Positions 10,595-20,426 of a DNA stretch of 26,810 bases are shown one piece after another (the stretch's first letter is position 1; the number at the start of each line of letters is the position of its first letter). Made by a program: the position numbers and the translations under genes. Origin of the DNA: Dipylidium caninum (lineage: Eukaryota; Platyhelminthes; Cestoda; Cyclophyllidea; Dipylidiidae); contig QEYB01001367.1 of NCBI GenBank assembly GCA_017562135.1, forward strand, positions 1-26,810, read 5' to 3'. Below the pieces are notes generated by a model. The model had not been told where the DNA came from, made no database searches, and saw nothing but the letters and a program-made list of their open reading frames with translations.

Positions 10595-11042
10595 CTACCC
10601 CTTTATTGGCCATATTTCCGCCCTTGCCATTCCGCATCCCACGACGTCTTCCCGCGGTTCCAGATAAACCAGAGAAATGAGAACATGTTCGCCTGGCTCC
10701 ACGGGTGTCTCGCCACTAAGATGCTCTCCCGTTGGTGAGGCGATGAAGTTGTTTGAATGCGAGTCTAAGTTCTCCTGGGGTCTACCATCACCCGTTGTAT
10801 GAAAAACAATGAGACATGTTTCTGTGCCACTACTGCGCCAGATGGAGTAGAAGAATTTGTCACTGTGCCATAATAGTTCATCCCCACGGATTTAGGAGTT
10901 CTGTCAAATTTTGTCTACCTCCATGCGCTCCCATCCACAAATCCCCATTTCCATGAATCAATCGTCTTCCCTGAGGTATTATTTGAAGCAGCAGACAATT
11001 GGACAGTTTGTAGGCAATTCCAAGTGATTTAGGTGAATCCAC
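10595..11042 (-). other. Conserved segment, perhaps a decayed exon (right-arm copy)
   Basis: On the minus strand, after the acceptor-like tttgtcatgtag, the frame reads VDSPKSLGIAYKLSNCLLL, then LIHGNGDLWMGAHGG and QNLTELLNPWG before a stop. Further on, another frame reads HTTGDGRPQENLDSHSNN, GEHVLISLVYLEPRED and VVGCGMARAEI, ending at an AATAAA/TAG overlap. At least one frame change is needed to join the parts, so this copy is probably broken or mis-sequenced. The VGCG string recalls the CAP/SCP protein signature, but the rest does not fit, and I make no family call. The left-arm partner is 3622-4065. Confidence 0.3.
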
Positions 11043-11121
11043 CTACATGACAAACACCATGAAGTTAATGCGATTCACCTGAACCGCCACGCACCAGTCG
11101 CCCTCATGAAACAACTCACTG

Positions 11122-11142
11122 ACACACACACACACACACACA
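11122..11142. repeat. (AC)n microsatellite, right arm
   Basis: This is a pure CA/AC run just upstream of the dead SP2 copy. Another such run (20164-20189) sits upstream of the dead SP2 copy at 20427, so the microsatellite is part of the ancestral SP2 flank. Confidence 0.92.
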
Positions 11143-11377
11143 AATGACTGGGGAGGCCTTCTCCCATCGACATGCCGACTCGCGCATTATCCTTCTCCCA
11201 CTTGTGGCATTTTTCGGCATCATCGCATTGAGGTCAGACACACGGACCTGTGCAATAACCCCTTCTTTCGTTGGCGCATGCTTTTGGCACACTTTTGTGG
11301 AGGAGCATGTCCCACCTTCTGGAACATGGCAACGCATAGGGGTGACCACATCGGACCATGCAGCCACACATACAAAC

Positions 11378-11491
11378 GTGAAATCCACAGTGTTTTGCCT
11401 GTTGCTCCTCGTCCTCGTCCTCGTCCTCCACGCTCGGCCCCACACAACCCTCCTATCCTACTCGCATTCCACAGTGATGGTGGACAAATGA
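11378..11491 (+). pseudogene. Dead copy of the SP2 secreted-peptide gene
   Basis: The frame reads KSTVFCLLLLVLVLVLHARP and ends after 37 codons at TGA (11489-11491). The hydrophobic core clearly comes from a signal peptide, and its Leu/Val repeats are coded by reiterated cgtcct units that may have expanded. The start codon is GTG (acGTGaaatcc), where the copy at 20427 has ATGaaatcg. The TATA position reads cataggg instead of tataaaa. The upstream block cccaccttctgg...gtgaccacatcggaccatgcagccacac matches the intact gene at 22682-22885. The loss of start and TATA argues for a dead copy, although a non-ATG start cannot be ruled out. Confidence 0.6.
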
Positions 11492-12276
11492 CCACCCCGA
11501 CAAAGATAACAATAATCGCGACACTTTATGTGTCGAAATCCAGGAAGGAAAATAGTGTTTTGAAAATTCATGCATGTCCCCACCATCATCTCACGCTTCT
11601 GCCTGAACAGCGTAGTCAACACTGGCTGTGGGGCGAGACGAAATTCTTCTCCCCAAGGTGTTTGACGAATACTTACATAGCATGGGTTGTGGGGGCAGAC
11701 TCAGCACTACGAGGTCATCAAGTGGCCAAAACAAGAGTAAGCCTGTGATGAGTGTGCCCATGATTGTCCCAATCGGTTGGCTTGAAGGGGGTTGCACGTA
11801 CGGGTTGCGGCTGTTGAGAGCTACATACAAGTCGACCAAGCAGCCGCGTTGCACCAACTTCCCTGCTTGTTCGACATCGTCTGCCCGCTTCTGAGATAAG
11901 TCAGCATCTACCTCCGAGATGGCACATTATCCCTATGCGGGCACCGTTCAAGCGTTCGCCCTACGCCTCGCTAAGAACCTGCAATCACACACACACACTG
12001 GAGTGCTCTGCACGCCTTTCGCTCCTGCACATCCCACTTTGGCCGCGGCCTCAATAAGTGTTCGCTCGTCAACAAATCTGCTGCGGTGCTCTGGTGACCC
12101 TTGCTCGCCATGGACTGTCCTTCTGTCCTTTTGTTTTCAATGTACTTTGTCATCCATTGCTGTCTTTGCCAAGGCAGCATCCAGAATTTGAGCACCTTCT
12201 CTCATGCCATAGCTCTTCTTGTCCCATCATAAGTGGAAATGGTGGTGTTTTTCCAAGGGAGGACGGCTTTAGATGG

Positions 12277-12708
12277 CTAGACATAAGCAGGGAACCGGAA
12301 ATGTTCGAAATCTATAATCCCGTTGGCGGAAATCATATGCTTCTTGAGGTGCTTCATCCGAGGAGTACATTGGACACTTCCGATTCTACAAACTGCGTCA
12401 TTTGCAATTCTCTCTGAATCAGAGCAGACCTTTTTCGCTTGTCCAATGTCTTCGGCCACTTCAGCGGTGCTACGAAGGCTGTCGACGGCTGAGTGACGTA
12501 GCAGATGATTGACAGCGAGGGGAGAGTGAGGATGTGCTCTGCAGGCGACACAGATGTCGGTGGCAGGCCATCCGCAGTTGACTGTCGTGAGAACATCTCC
12601 CATGTCGATAAGGTTTTCTTCTGTCCATCCAGAAAACCACACACCAAATATGGACACCTCTGTGATCCTGTGAAACGGGACGACATTTAGGTTGTTGGTC
12701 AAATCCAC
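12277..12708 (-). other. Conserved minus-strand open frame of unknown nature
   Basis: A 143-codon frame reads NLIDMGDVLTTVNCGWPATD, then ICVACRAHPHSPLAVNHLLR and STAEVAEDIGQAKKVCSDSE. A second minus-strand frame (12354-12686) is also open and reads QPSTAFVAPLKWPKTLDKRK. The left-arm copy (1982-2390) changes frame at two homopolymers, so I cannot decide which frame, if any, is coding. A possible splice acceptor (cccgtttcacag) lies near the 5' end. The segment is divergent from the intact SP1 gene, with about 150 bases between them. The family is not recognised. Confidence 0.3.
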
Positions 12709-12858
12709 CTAATGGTCACAGGCGATTGCTCCGAAGGCATTGCAGCCTCGTCTTCTCTCTCTACTCGCTGTCAGGCAAGGCAGAGGCAGCCACTGAAATG
12801 TGAACTGGAGACTCCGGTCCTTTGGTTGGCAGGAGCTCGCGTGACCCACAACCGCAGG

Positions 12859-12866
12859 TATAAATG
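12859..12866 (+). promoter_or_regulatory. TATA box of the SP1 gene
   Basis: The sequence is tataaatg in the context cgcaggtataaatgcggc, 35 bases before the ATG at 12894. With the usual 25-30-base spacing, transcription would start only a few bases before the ATG, giving a very short leader. The SP2 gene has the same layout (caggtataaaagcgacc, 37 bases before its ATG). In the dead left-arm copy the box reads tataatgc. Confidence 0.7.
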
Positions 12867-12893
12867 CGGCTTGGGTGGAGTGTGTGGCTAATC

Positions 12894-13570
12894 ATGAACA
12901 CTTACTTGTTGACGCTGTGCCTGTCCCCTCTCTTCACGACGGCAACCCAGGCCTGCTCGTCACAGTCTACGCAAGAGAGCCTCGAAGTCGCCTCGGCGTA
13001 TCCGCTGACCACCGATTGTCTCAAAGTCGACGACAATGCGACTGATGCGTTAGACAGGATTGTGGGCCATCTTGTGTCCAACAGCTTCAACGCCGCGACT
13101 TTAAAGTCGCCCGAATTTGACAGTGTTTGGCGAGGAGAGTCGGATGATGGGGAGTGGAAAGCCTTTTGTACTCCTTCCCAGTTCTCTCTCGCCCACTTCG
13201 ACTGTCTCACAAGTGGAAACAACTTGCGCTACAGCTACGCATACACCCAGCCGCAGGCGTCCAGGTATCCCTTTATTCGTGCTGCAAAACAGCCCTTCTT
13301 AACCTCAGACGAAACATGATTGCAATTGTTTGTCCCTTCAGTGGCGCCGCTGCTGTCACAAGGAGGGTCAATCTCTTTGTCAATTTGGCATTTGTGCTCA
13401 CGGTTGAACAAAGAGCGGATGGATCTCTTCACTTGACCGATGTTAACTTTGTGCTCCACGAGGTGACCGTACGGCAGCCCGATCTTCCGTACAAGGACGA
13501 GCAGCTGGGAAGAATCCTCATGAGTGGTTTCACCTCAGCCCTGTTGAAATCCTCCTGCCGTGCCACCTAG
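12894..13570 (+). CDS. SP1: secreted 210-aa protein, possibly group-7-allergen-like (TULIP fold)
   Basis: Two exons, 12894-13264 and 13309-13570, joined in phase 2 (ag/a), give 210 residues. Residues 1-20 form a clear signal peptide (MNTYLLTLCLSPLFTTATQA), followed by a mature part with six cysteines (21, 42, 92, 104, 133, 207) and one sequon at N48. Residues 50-80 look helical (DALDRIVGHLVSNSF), and 138-180 alternate as beta strands (NLFVNLAFVLTVEQ, then ADGSLHLTDVNFVLHEVTVR). Length, an amino-terminal helix with the spacing of an LD..V..L...F pattern, and the strand pair are reminiscent of mite group 7 allergens and other TULIP-fold lipid binders; this is an inference by eye, not a search result. 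A TATA box lies 35 bases upstream and AATAAA at 13633. The 151-codon unspliced reading is less likely because the second frame is conserved in all copies. This is the only intact copy of three. Confidence 0.72.
13265..13308 (+). other. 44-base intron of the SP1 gene
   Basis: The intron runs from gtatcc to aacctcag, with a pyrimidine-rich end and a branch-like cttaac. The donor is weak (ccag/gtatcc). It is supported by comparison: removal joins two protein-like frames in phase, and the same intron is recognisable at about 6834-6882, where its length has changed, and in the left arm. Confidence 0.65.
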
Positions 13571-13632
13571 TCCACTTGTCCACTTTCTCTCCTTCTTTAC
13601 CGAACCAACTCTCGCCGTAATTCACCATGGCA

Positions 13633-13638
13633 AATAAA
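13633..13638 (+). terminator. Polyadenylation signal of the SP1 gene
   Basis: AATAAA lies 63 bases after the TAG stop of SP1. It is conserved in the inverted copy (complement at 1054-1059). The GGA-rich tract follows about 20 bases later. Confidence 0.7.
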
Positions 13639-13657
13639 GGGTTCTCAGAGAAGGCTG

Positions 13658-13710
13658 TGGAGGAGGAGGAGGAGGAGGAGGAGGAGGAGAACGAGGAGAC
13701 GGAGGAGGAA
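13658..13710. repeat. Purine microsatellite, (GGA)n type
   Basis: This is a run of gga/gag triplets interrupted by gaacgaggagac, the mirror of 980-1033. It directly follows the SP1 polyadenylation signal. Confidence 0.9.
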
Positions 13711-14689
13711 GCGGTGGGAGACGAGTAGAGTAATCTGGGAGTGGTTCGTGGCTCAGAAGGGGCTTATGGAGAGGAAATTAATTGCCGACATTGGGGAAAT
13801 AAGAAGAAATGAATTTATAGGGGACGTGAGTTAGCTTACACAGGAGAGTGACAGTTGATAGTGTGAAGGGAGCTTTTGAGGGGAAGTGGATGCACAAGAA
13901 GCGGATGCGGTGCCTCGAAGACACACTTTGTCTTCAGCAGAAGCAAGACGTCCGAGGTGTCGCTAGTCGTAGGTGCGATATGAGCTCCTCTTCCGCGTTC
14001 TCATAACTACTTGATGCACCTTCTGCTTCGGAATGCCTCCCATTAATCGGGATTAAGTGAGCATGAAGTGTCCGAAGTGTCGTGTTCAATGCAACAACTA
14101 GTCTGTGGCAGAACCACAGTCAGAGTGGTTTGGGGAATTGACACATTAATGAGATCAAGTTATGCTCGGCAGAAACGTCGCCTCCATGGGATTCACCATC
14201 TTTCCGATACGCCAGTCAACGAGACGGGTCGCTACCTTCTCTGCATCCGAGGAATGCACAAGAACCAGGTAGAGAGCAAAGTGTCCTTGCCGAAGCGGCG
14301 CCAGTGACTCGTTCTCTGCTTAGGGGTATGCAAAAGAAATGGCCCAAGTGACTGCATTGAACGCCGTTCCCAATGATTCATTTTCCGTCTGACTATCTAT
14401 CGCCTGATTTTCTCAATCAAACTAGCCTTTCGCCTACCTCTCAGTGTATCGGGTTCCCTTTCTCTCATTTTTCCTCTCTCTCCCTCTCTCGCCCACTAGT
14501 CCAAACATCGCAATATGGCAGTTTGGTTAGTCGACAAATTGTCTCGCATGCCAATGTTTAGTGGACATGCCATCCTCCCGAAGTAGAAGTTGGCTAAACG
14601 AAACTTCACCACTCACCAAGGGGAGTGACAACGACTGATGTAAGAGTTAATCCGCGCCTCGACTGTGAATCTGTCTAGTTAAACAATCT
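13711..14689. other. Outer part of the right arm, no recognised gene
   Basis: A plus-strand frame at 14068-14307 ends NQVESKVSLPKRRQ, and this tail is also readable in the left arm (minus strand, about 390-430). The earlier part differs by indels and includes readings such as MKCPKCRVQCNN in another frame. I do not recognise a family. Near 14041-14058 the palindrome-like attaatcgggattaa occurs in both arms. Nothing else stands out. Confidence 0.45.
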
Positions 14690-17480
14690 GCGTAAAACCG
14701 GGATTCTTCCCTTCTTAGTCGACAATCCACGCGTCTATTTTTTGCTTTGTCAGAAATGGTTGGTGCGAGAGAGAGCAGAAGTGGTCTGATTTCGCTCCAA
14801 ACTCTATCGAGTTACCGTCTGTGCACTATTACAATTCCTGCAGTGCGTAGGTTATGTTGCCCTTCCCTCCGATTCATATCCACCTCACCATCTTCCATTC
14901 TCCTCCGCCCCACATCACCAGAGTCCCCGCTTCTCAATCAGCCGATGGTTCTTCTTATTGCTTCCACCGCCCACCTCTGCCCGCTCAATTACAATTGGGG
15001 GTAAAGAAGTCTGCTCAGACCACTTTGGCTCAAGCCGCCAGTGGTGGTTAATGTGGTGCCCAAAAGTTGTCCATTGTAAATAGCCTCCACTCTTCCAACA
15101 CTCAACCCTCCGCAACCCTGTTCCAGTGCGTTGGGAGGACTGACTCGGTGGCCTTGACAAATATGTCGCCTCGTCGAAGTTCTCCTTCTCACCGGTCCAA
15201 TTAACATGTCTTTCACTCGAACACCTCCAACTCGCTGCTTTCGTTGCCAACATTCATGCGCCACTTAGCGACGAGGAAAGCATTTACGTCCGTAAGACTG
15301 ACGTGGCGCAGTGTAGACAAATCCGATGGTTGCGACACAAATGCGCAATGATAAATGAGAGGAGAGGAGTGGAGTGGAGAGCGAAGAAGAGACTTTGGGG
15401 ATTAGGCTGACACATTTTGTCGACCGTGTCCATTTACGATGACATGGAAACCAGTGTCAAGTGTTATGCGGTGGAACATTTGAGCATTGAGCGACGTCTT
15501 CTTCGCGTCCACTAGTGATGAGGCGGACTCAAGAAAGTAGTAGGCGTTCGCAGCCCCTAACACCGTCATGGCAACAGGCGCACAGGCGAATTGAGTAGAG
15601 AAGTGCAACAGAGTTGAGACTAGCCTGAGAAAATATAGCCAGCTTTCGTCTCGCACCAGAAATCTACAAATGAGCAGTCGTGGCGGGAAGGCGAGGGAGG
15701 CCTCGGTAATATGAGAAATGGCTGTGTGGAACACTGTGCCTTCACAAGATCTTCGCTGATTTTGTACACATCGGATCGTGTGAGGATTGACTGACTTGGT
15801 GAGGACTGAAGAGCGTGGCGTGAGAATGGGTTGGCGAAGTGCCAAATTTGTGGCCACATCAGACGATCTTCTGCCACTCGCCTCAATGGCATCCGCACTC
15901 CCCTACGGCTCCACCCGGAACTGCGCCCTTCTTTCACACGCGCTCTTTTGACTTCATGGGCAGGGACAGAAGAGTTAAGGGGTGGATGGAATGTGACTCG
16001 CGCACATTAGACCGTGTTGTATTACTAGTGAAATGGATGCATGCAAGGTGGCAGGGATGCTCCGAGGTCATGGGACGTAAACAGCACAACAAAATAGAGC
16101 AGTCCACAAGGTGGAACGTAGTTGTTGAGCAGTAAACCTCCTGGGGGGTGAAGAACCCTAAACCAAACACCTGTTCTAGCTCAACTCTCGGTTGCACTCA
16201 GGTGTTTTGAAGGAGAAAATACGGGGTGGTGCGAGGGGGACTACGAGGGCCGCGACGGCATGCACATGTAGACCTTTGTGTCTCATTTGACTAGAGTTGG
16301 AAAGACGTGAAGGTGGTTGACGGACTACTGACAACGGGCAGGAAGTTGCTTCCTATGCAAAGGTGGACCAAGCCACGTGTCTGTACCATTCCTGTGAGGC
16401 ACAGTGATGAAATGCGGATGTGGATGCAGTTCGAAAGGCGATTTTCGTTGGCAGGCTTGGCAGGCGATGTTGAAGTAGAAAGAGCTGCACATGTGTAACG
16501 TGACGGAGTTGACAATGGGGAGGTTTTCATGAGGACGCAATTTGTCTCACTCCAGTTCTCTTCTCCTGCCTTACGGAGTGGTAGCGTGGAGGTTGGGTCA
16601 AGAAGATGGATTCTCAAGTGTTTCATTGCCACTATCACTCACATGCTCTTTGCTCAACGAACCAGCGACTTCAGTGCATGCTCATCCTCGTCCAACCACG
16701 ACCCAACTTCGGTGGCAGCCAATTTTTTTCCATGCAGAGTCGAACGTGGAATGTGCGCTTGTGAGTCGAGATCCCCCACTATCCCATTTGGTGAAGTGGC
16801 ACAAGGAGATGAAGGTGGAGTGGAGGGGTGAGAGGTTGCGGGAACGAATGAAAGTGAGATGTACAACATTACTTAGGCAATGAAATTAGCAACGCGTGAG
16901 TTGAAAGCACACAAATTGGACAGTCGTGCTGATCCCAGTGGCCAAACGAGGAGCGATTGCACCAGCCAGAGACCACCATGTATTTGCACTCTGCCAGGAC
17001 GTATCTGAGTCAGAGTCCTTCCCAACATATCGTAGGGACGAAAGCGTTGCCGTTAAGAGTGCATGGCCGGTTGCAAAGCCTCATCTGGGAAGATGAGGAC
17101 CGGGCCTGAGCCGAGGTCACAGCGGCGACACGATGCGGCCGAAGGGGAGCTAGAACAAGTCGCTTGTCAGCCGGCGGTGAGGATGAAGCCACGCAGACTG
17201 GGCGACACTGCGTGGTGTCGAATAGAAGCAGTCCAGAAGACGAAAATAGGGCGATGGAGAATGGGAGAGGGGGAGCAGTGGAGAGGATGAAGGGGGGAAA
17301 GGGGTGAGAGGGTGAGTGGGTGAGAGACGGTGCTGCGACAATGGTGAGGCAACGAGGGTGAAAAGGGGCAGCATCACCAGCTGCATTACCGACACCACAG
17401 AGTCACCACTTCTGTCCCACTTCTACTTCTCAAGTGACTTATTCGTCCAGTCAGAAGGAACCCCTCTCATTCAAACAGTC
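14690..17480. other. Intergenic; one possible 3' exon at 15402-15624 (-)
   Basis: This is unique sequence between the right arm and the intact ANK gene. On the minus strand, tatattttctcag at about 15625-15637 is a good splice acceptor. It is followed by an open frame reading FACAPVAMTVLGAANAYYF, SASSLVDAKKTSLNAQMFHR and HVIVNGHGRQNVSA before a stop at 15402. Codon choice looks coding-like, but no polyadenylation signal and no upstream exons were found. Other frames (14747-15264, 16291-16883) overlap on both strands and are not convincing. A GA-rich tract lies at 17265-17330. Confidence 0.4.
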
Positions 17481-17555
17481 CGCAGTCACTAGTAGAGTTC
17501 AATGTATCTCATTCAAAGGCCTTCTCACTTCGTTCGCGAGAGCTGTTCAAGTGCC

Positions 17556-19108
17556 ATGGATGATGATTTCGTAAGTTGGCGCGAAAGTGCCTTCAACTAT
17601 CAGGGCATGATCGTCACCATGGAACCGCGAGACTTGTCACTTATGTCGACCGTTGCATGTTTGATTGGCCGTGTGTAGATTTGGACTCGCTCTGCCCCCA
17701 TGCTTGCAAATGATTCCGACCTTAGTTTCAGAATTTGGAATCGTCAGGAAGTAGTTCAGGGATGAGCGACGGTAACAGTGCCACGGCTCTCACAATACGA
17801 TATCCTCCTCCTGATGAAATCTTCTGCCAAACGCCGTTATGGGAAGGAAGCGTAAGTCATGGTGGTCAGACCACACCCTTACTCTCGGCGCGACAGGTGC
17901 ACCCTCGCACGTCTTCTTTCAAGTAGAAGGTGTTGTCCCTTTGGCGCATAAATGTGAGAGTAGAGGGAAGGCTTGTCCCTATTTGCGACAAGGTCGCCTC
18001 GAGGCACTCTCATGAGGAACTAATTTCTCATTTACTAGTCAAATCCCGTGCTTCTCGAATTGCTTCAATTTCTCCCTCCACTCACCTTGAACGTCATCAT
18101 GAACGAGCCGGAGTTGATGCTGATCAGCTTGGCACAGGGTGCCCCTGTAGATCAAATCGACGGAGCAGGCAACACCGCCCTGCACTGGGCGGCCGCTCTC
18201 GGCCACCTCGAGTGTGTAGCCCTCTTGGTATCGCGTGGAGCCCATCTCGAAGCCACAAACGAGGCGGGCAACACTCCTCTCGTGGAAGCAGTCATGAACG
18301 GTCACAGCACTGTGATGCAATACCTGATTAGTCATGACGCTTTGCCGATCACCGCAGTGGGCATAAGACCTGTATCCTTGCGCTCTGTCTGTGTAGCGGT
18401 AAGATAGTTGAGCCTGCTCTCTCTTACCTACTACTTACCTCAAACCATTTCTTTGGCATATTCGACTATGCACCTGAGCAGAGGAATGACATCTGAAGTT
18501 AGTGGATGACCAAATAGTTGACACCTTCACTCCAGGGCCAACTGGAAATAGCACATTTCCTCCTCACGTTCGACAATCTTGAGGGGAATCCAGAAGACGA
18601 GTTGGGTATCGCCCTGGTTAGTGCGTCGGCGGAAAGGCACATACATCTGGTTCATTTCCTCCTTATCTACGGCGCCAATCCCAACTTCATGGATCCGGAC
18701 GGAGTCACGCCCATCATTGCAGCTGTCTACAATTCTGACATTGAAATTATCGAACTGCTCATCAGCTATGGAGCCGACATCGATCAGCCGGACAGAAGTG
18801 GAAGAACCGCACTGATGATTGCTGTCCTATATAGCAATGTAACAGTTGTCCAATTCCTCCTGGACGCTGGTAAATGCCGCGTTTACACGTCATCTTTCTA
18901 CACCTCATGGCGTCAGTTGCATGTGCTTAACTGAGTTTCTTTGGACCTCTCATGCACTCCGAAGCTGATGCGCCATTGCTTTCCAGGGGCCGACATCGAC
19001 GCCACCACTCCGGACGGCCAATACACCGTGCTCTCGTTGGCCGCACTAACCGGTCATCACACAGTGCAGCGCATTTTGCAGGAGGCCACAAGCAACCGAC
19101 ACTATTAA
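17556..19108 (+). CDS. ANK: ankyrin-repeat protein, 316 aa, five exons, intact
   Basis: The exons are 17556-17570, 17732-17851, 18039-18398, 18536-18869 and 18987-19108, all with GT-AG introns of 161, 187, 137 and 117 bases. The first three introns are in phase 0 and the last in phase 1. Residues 1-65 are a Ser-rich, non-repeat head (MDDDF, then SSGSSSGMSDGNS and IRYPPPDEIF). Residues 66-316 are about seven ankyrin repeats, for example GNTALHWAAALGHLECVALL, GRTALMIAVLYSNVTVVQFL and a degenerate last one (QYTVLSLAALTGHHTVQRIL). Joining exons 3 and 4 rebuilds a repeat (PVSLRSVCVA/GQLEIAHFLL), strong support for the model. No signal peptide, membrane segment or other domain was seen, so it is probably an intracellular protein that binds other proteins; partners are unknown. 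The ATG is in good context (gtgccATGG). No TATA box was recognised. Confidence 0.85.
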
Positions 19109-19314
19109 TTCTGGTCCATTTACACTGTCACCACCGACAAAGCCGAATTGTATGTGGTGATGGGAAGAGAGGTTCTTCTGTTCTCACCGCCCCATCGACG
19201 TGCCCCAAACCACCCTACTGCTCCCCTCACCCAACCGGCGTCCAACAACTGAACCAGAAAGATATTTGGGGACCATGCACTCTTCAACTGTGCATTTCTG
19301 TCATTTCGAAGTCA

Positions 19315-19320
19315 AATAAA
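19315..19320 (+). terminator. Polyadenylation signal of the ANK gene
   Basis: AATAAA within gtcaaataaagccagag lies 207 bases after the ANK stop. In the dead copy the same site reads AATCAA (9862-9867). Confidence 0.65.
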
Positions 19321-20426
19321 GCCAGAGAGAAGAGTGTCAGTGAGAGTTTGCTTTCCCCTTGACACCTCCTAGTATTGCCTATACGAGAGTGGGAAAGTCG
19401 CGTGGTTCCACGCCTGACACCACACACTGGCAGGAGAAATTTTCAGACTTCGGTGGTCAGTCGCCGCATTAGTAACTGTGTACACTTGTCACTGGCTCGA
19501 TTAATATACTTTTCATTGTCCATACTAGTGGCCGCCCATTGATGGAACTAAGTTGGGGGAGAATCGGTCCACATAAGACTGGCATTCATTGGCGAAATAG
19601 GCGTCGCTAATTGCGATTGGCTTCAGCTCAAGGCATGTGGTGTTTTGGCAAACTGAAACACCGAGTGGAGTTTCAAGCCTCGGCTTTGGCTAAAATGCTA
19701 GTTGGCAAAATAGCATTCCACCCAATTCTAATGACAGACCGAGAGCAATTCGAAGAAACTCACACCGAGCGTTTTTTGCACCAAGCCTTATGTAAGGCTT
19801 AAGATTAGCTGGCCTCGGCGCCTATGTTGTCGTGTCGCGACACCAAGTTACGAGGGGGAAGCGACGATCACCATGAAACCTTGTTTAGCGAGACGAAAAT
19901 GGGGAGCATCTGGGACAACTGCTACTCTCGTCTTGCACAGTTTAACATACGTCCGTCTAATTTTAACGGGTCCCACGCACGCACCACTCACACATCTCCG
20001 ATCACGTGGCCTAAGCTGCTGGTCAAGGGTCTTCGCCTGGGGCACAAAAAGGGTACGTTTTACACAATTGTATACCGTTGCTTCATCCACCTAAACGAAG
20101 AGCTCATATATTTCACTTCAGCCTCACTTTTCTACTTTCACAATATCACTCACATACTTTTCGACACACAAACACACACACACACACACGAAGACAGGAG
20201 GCGGAAATTTTTGCCTCTATGTGGATGCTTCACAGGCCCAAGCACCGCCACTTGTGTATTGTTGGGGAGTCGCTGCAGCGGAGTGAGACCCAAGCAACTG
20301 TCCACTGACCTGTTCATTCGCCAGAACGCACTGGTGGCACTCCCTTTGGGGGAACGAATGCCACTTTCGGGCACATGTGCTGGCATAAAGGTGACCACAT
20401 CCGAACATGCAGCCACATATACGAAG
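19321..20426. other. Duplicated flank between ANK and the dead SP2 copy
   Basis: This stretch is the diverged counterpart of about 9880-11377 in the right arm. The shared order is ggttcca near 19405, cattggcgaaatagg with gctaattgcgattgg at 19588-19620, an (AC)n run at 20164-20189, and the SP2 upstream block at 20230-20426. It is about 400 bases shorter than the arm version. A 221-codon frame (19824-20489) crosses the repeat, the dead promoter and the dead peptide. Since it follows no conserved reading in the arm, I take it as a chance frame. Confidence 0.6.

Larger units (their letters stand above)
9671..14689. repeat. Right arm of the ~5-kb inverted repeat
   Basis: This is the partner of 12-5011 in opposite orientation, separated from it by 4659 bases. 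It holds the 3' tail of the dead ANK gene, a dead SP2 copy and the intact SP1 gene. Homology to the intact ANK locus continues smoothly across 9670/9671 into this arm, whereas the matching edge of the left arm (5011/5012) joins unrelated sequence. The arm therefore appears to be in its ancestral position. At the outer edge the match ends in the bases aatct at 14685-14689, followed by sequence with no counterpart at 1-11. No transposase gene and no terminal motif typical of a DNA transposon were seen. Confidence 0.93.

Noticed and set aside
12864..13319. 151-codon unspliced SP1 reading starting at 12864
   Set aside because: That start overlaps the TATA box and lies before the signal peptide ATG at 12894. 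Its 3' end lies 10 bases past the intron, while the conserved tail is in another frame.
18048..18407. Unspliced 119-codon ANK frame as a complete gene
   Set aside because: It starts on a GTG and ends just after a splice donor; splicing to 18536 restores an ankyrin repeat, so it is exon 3 only.
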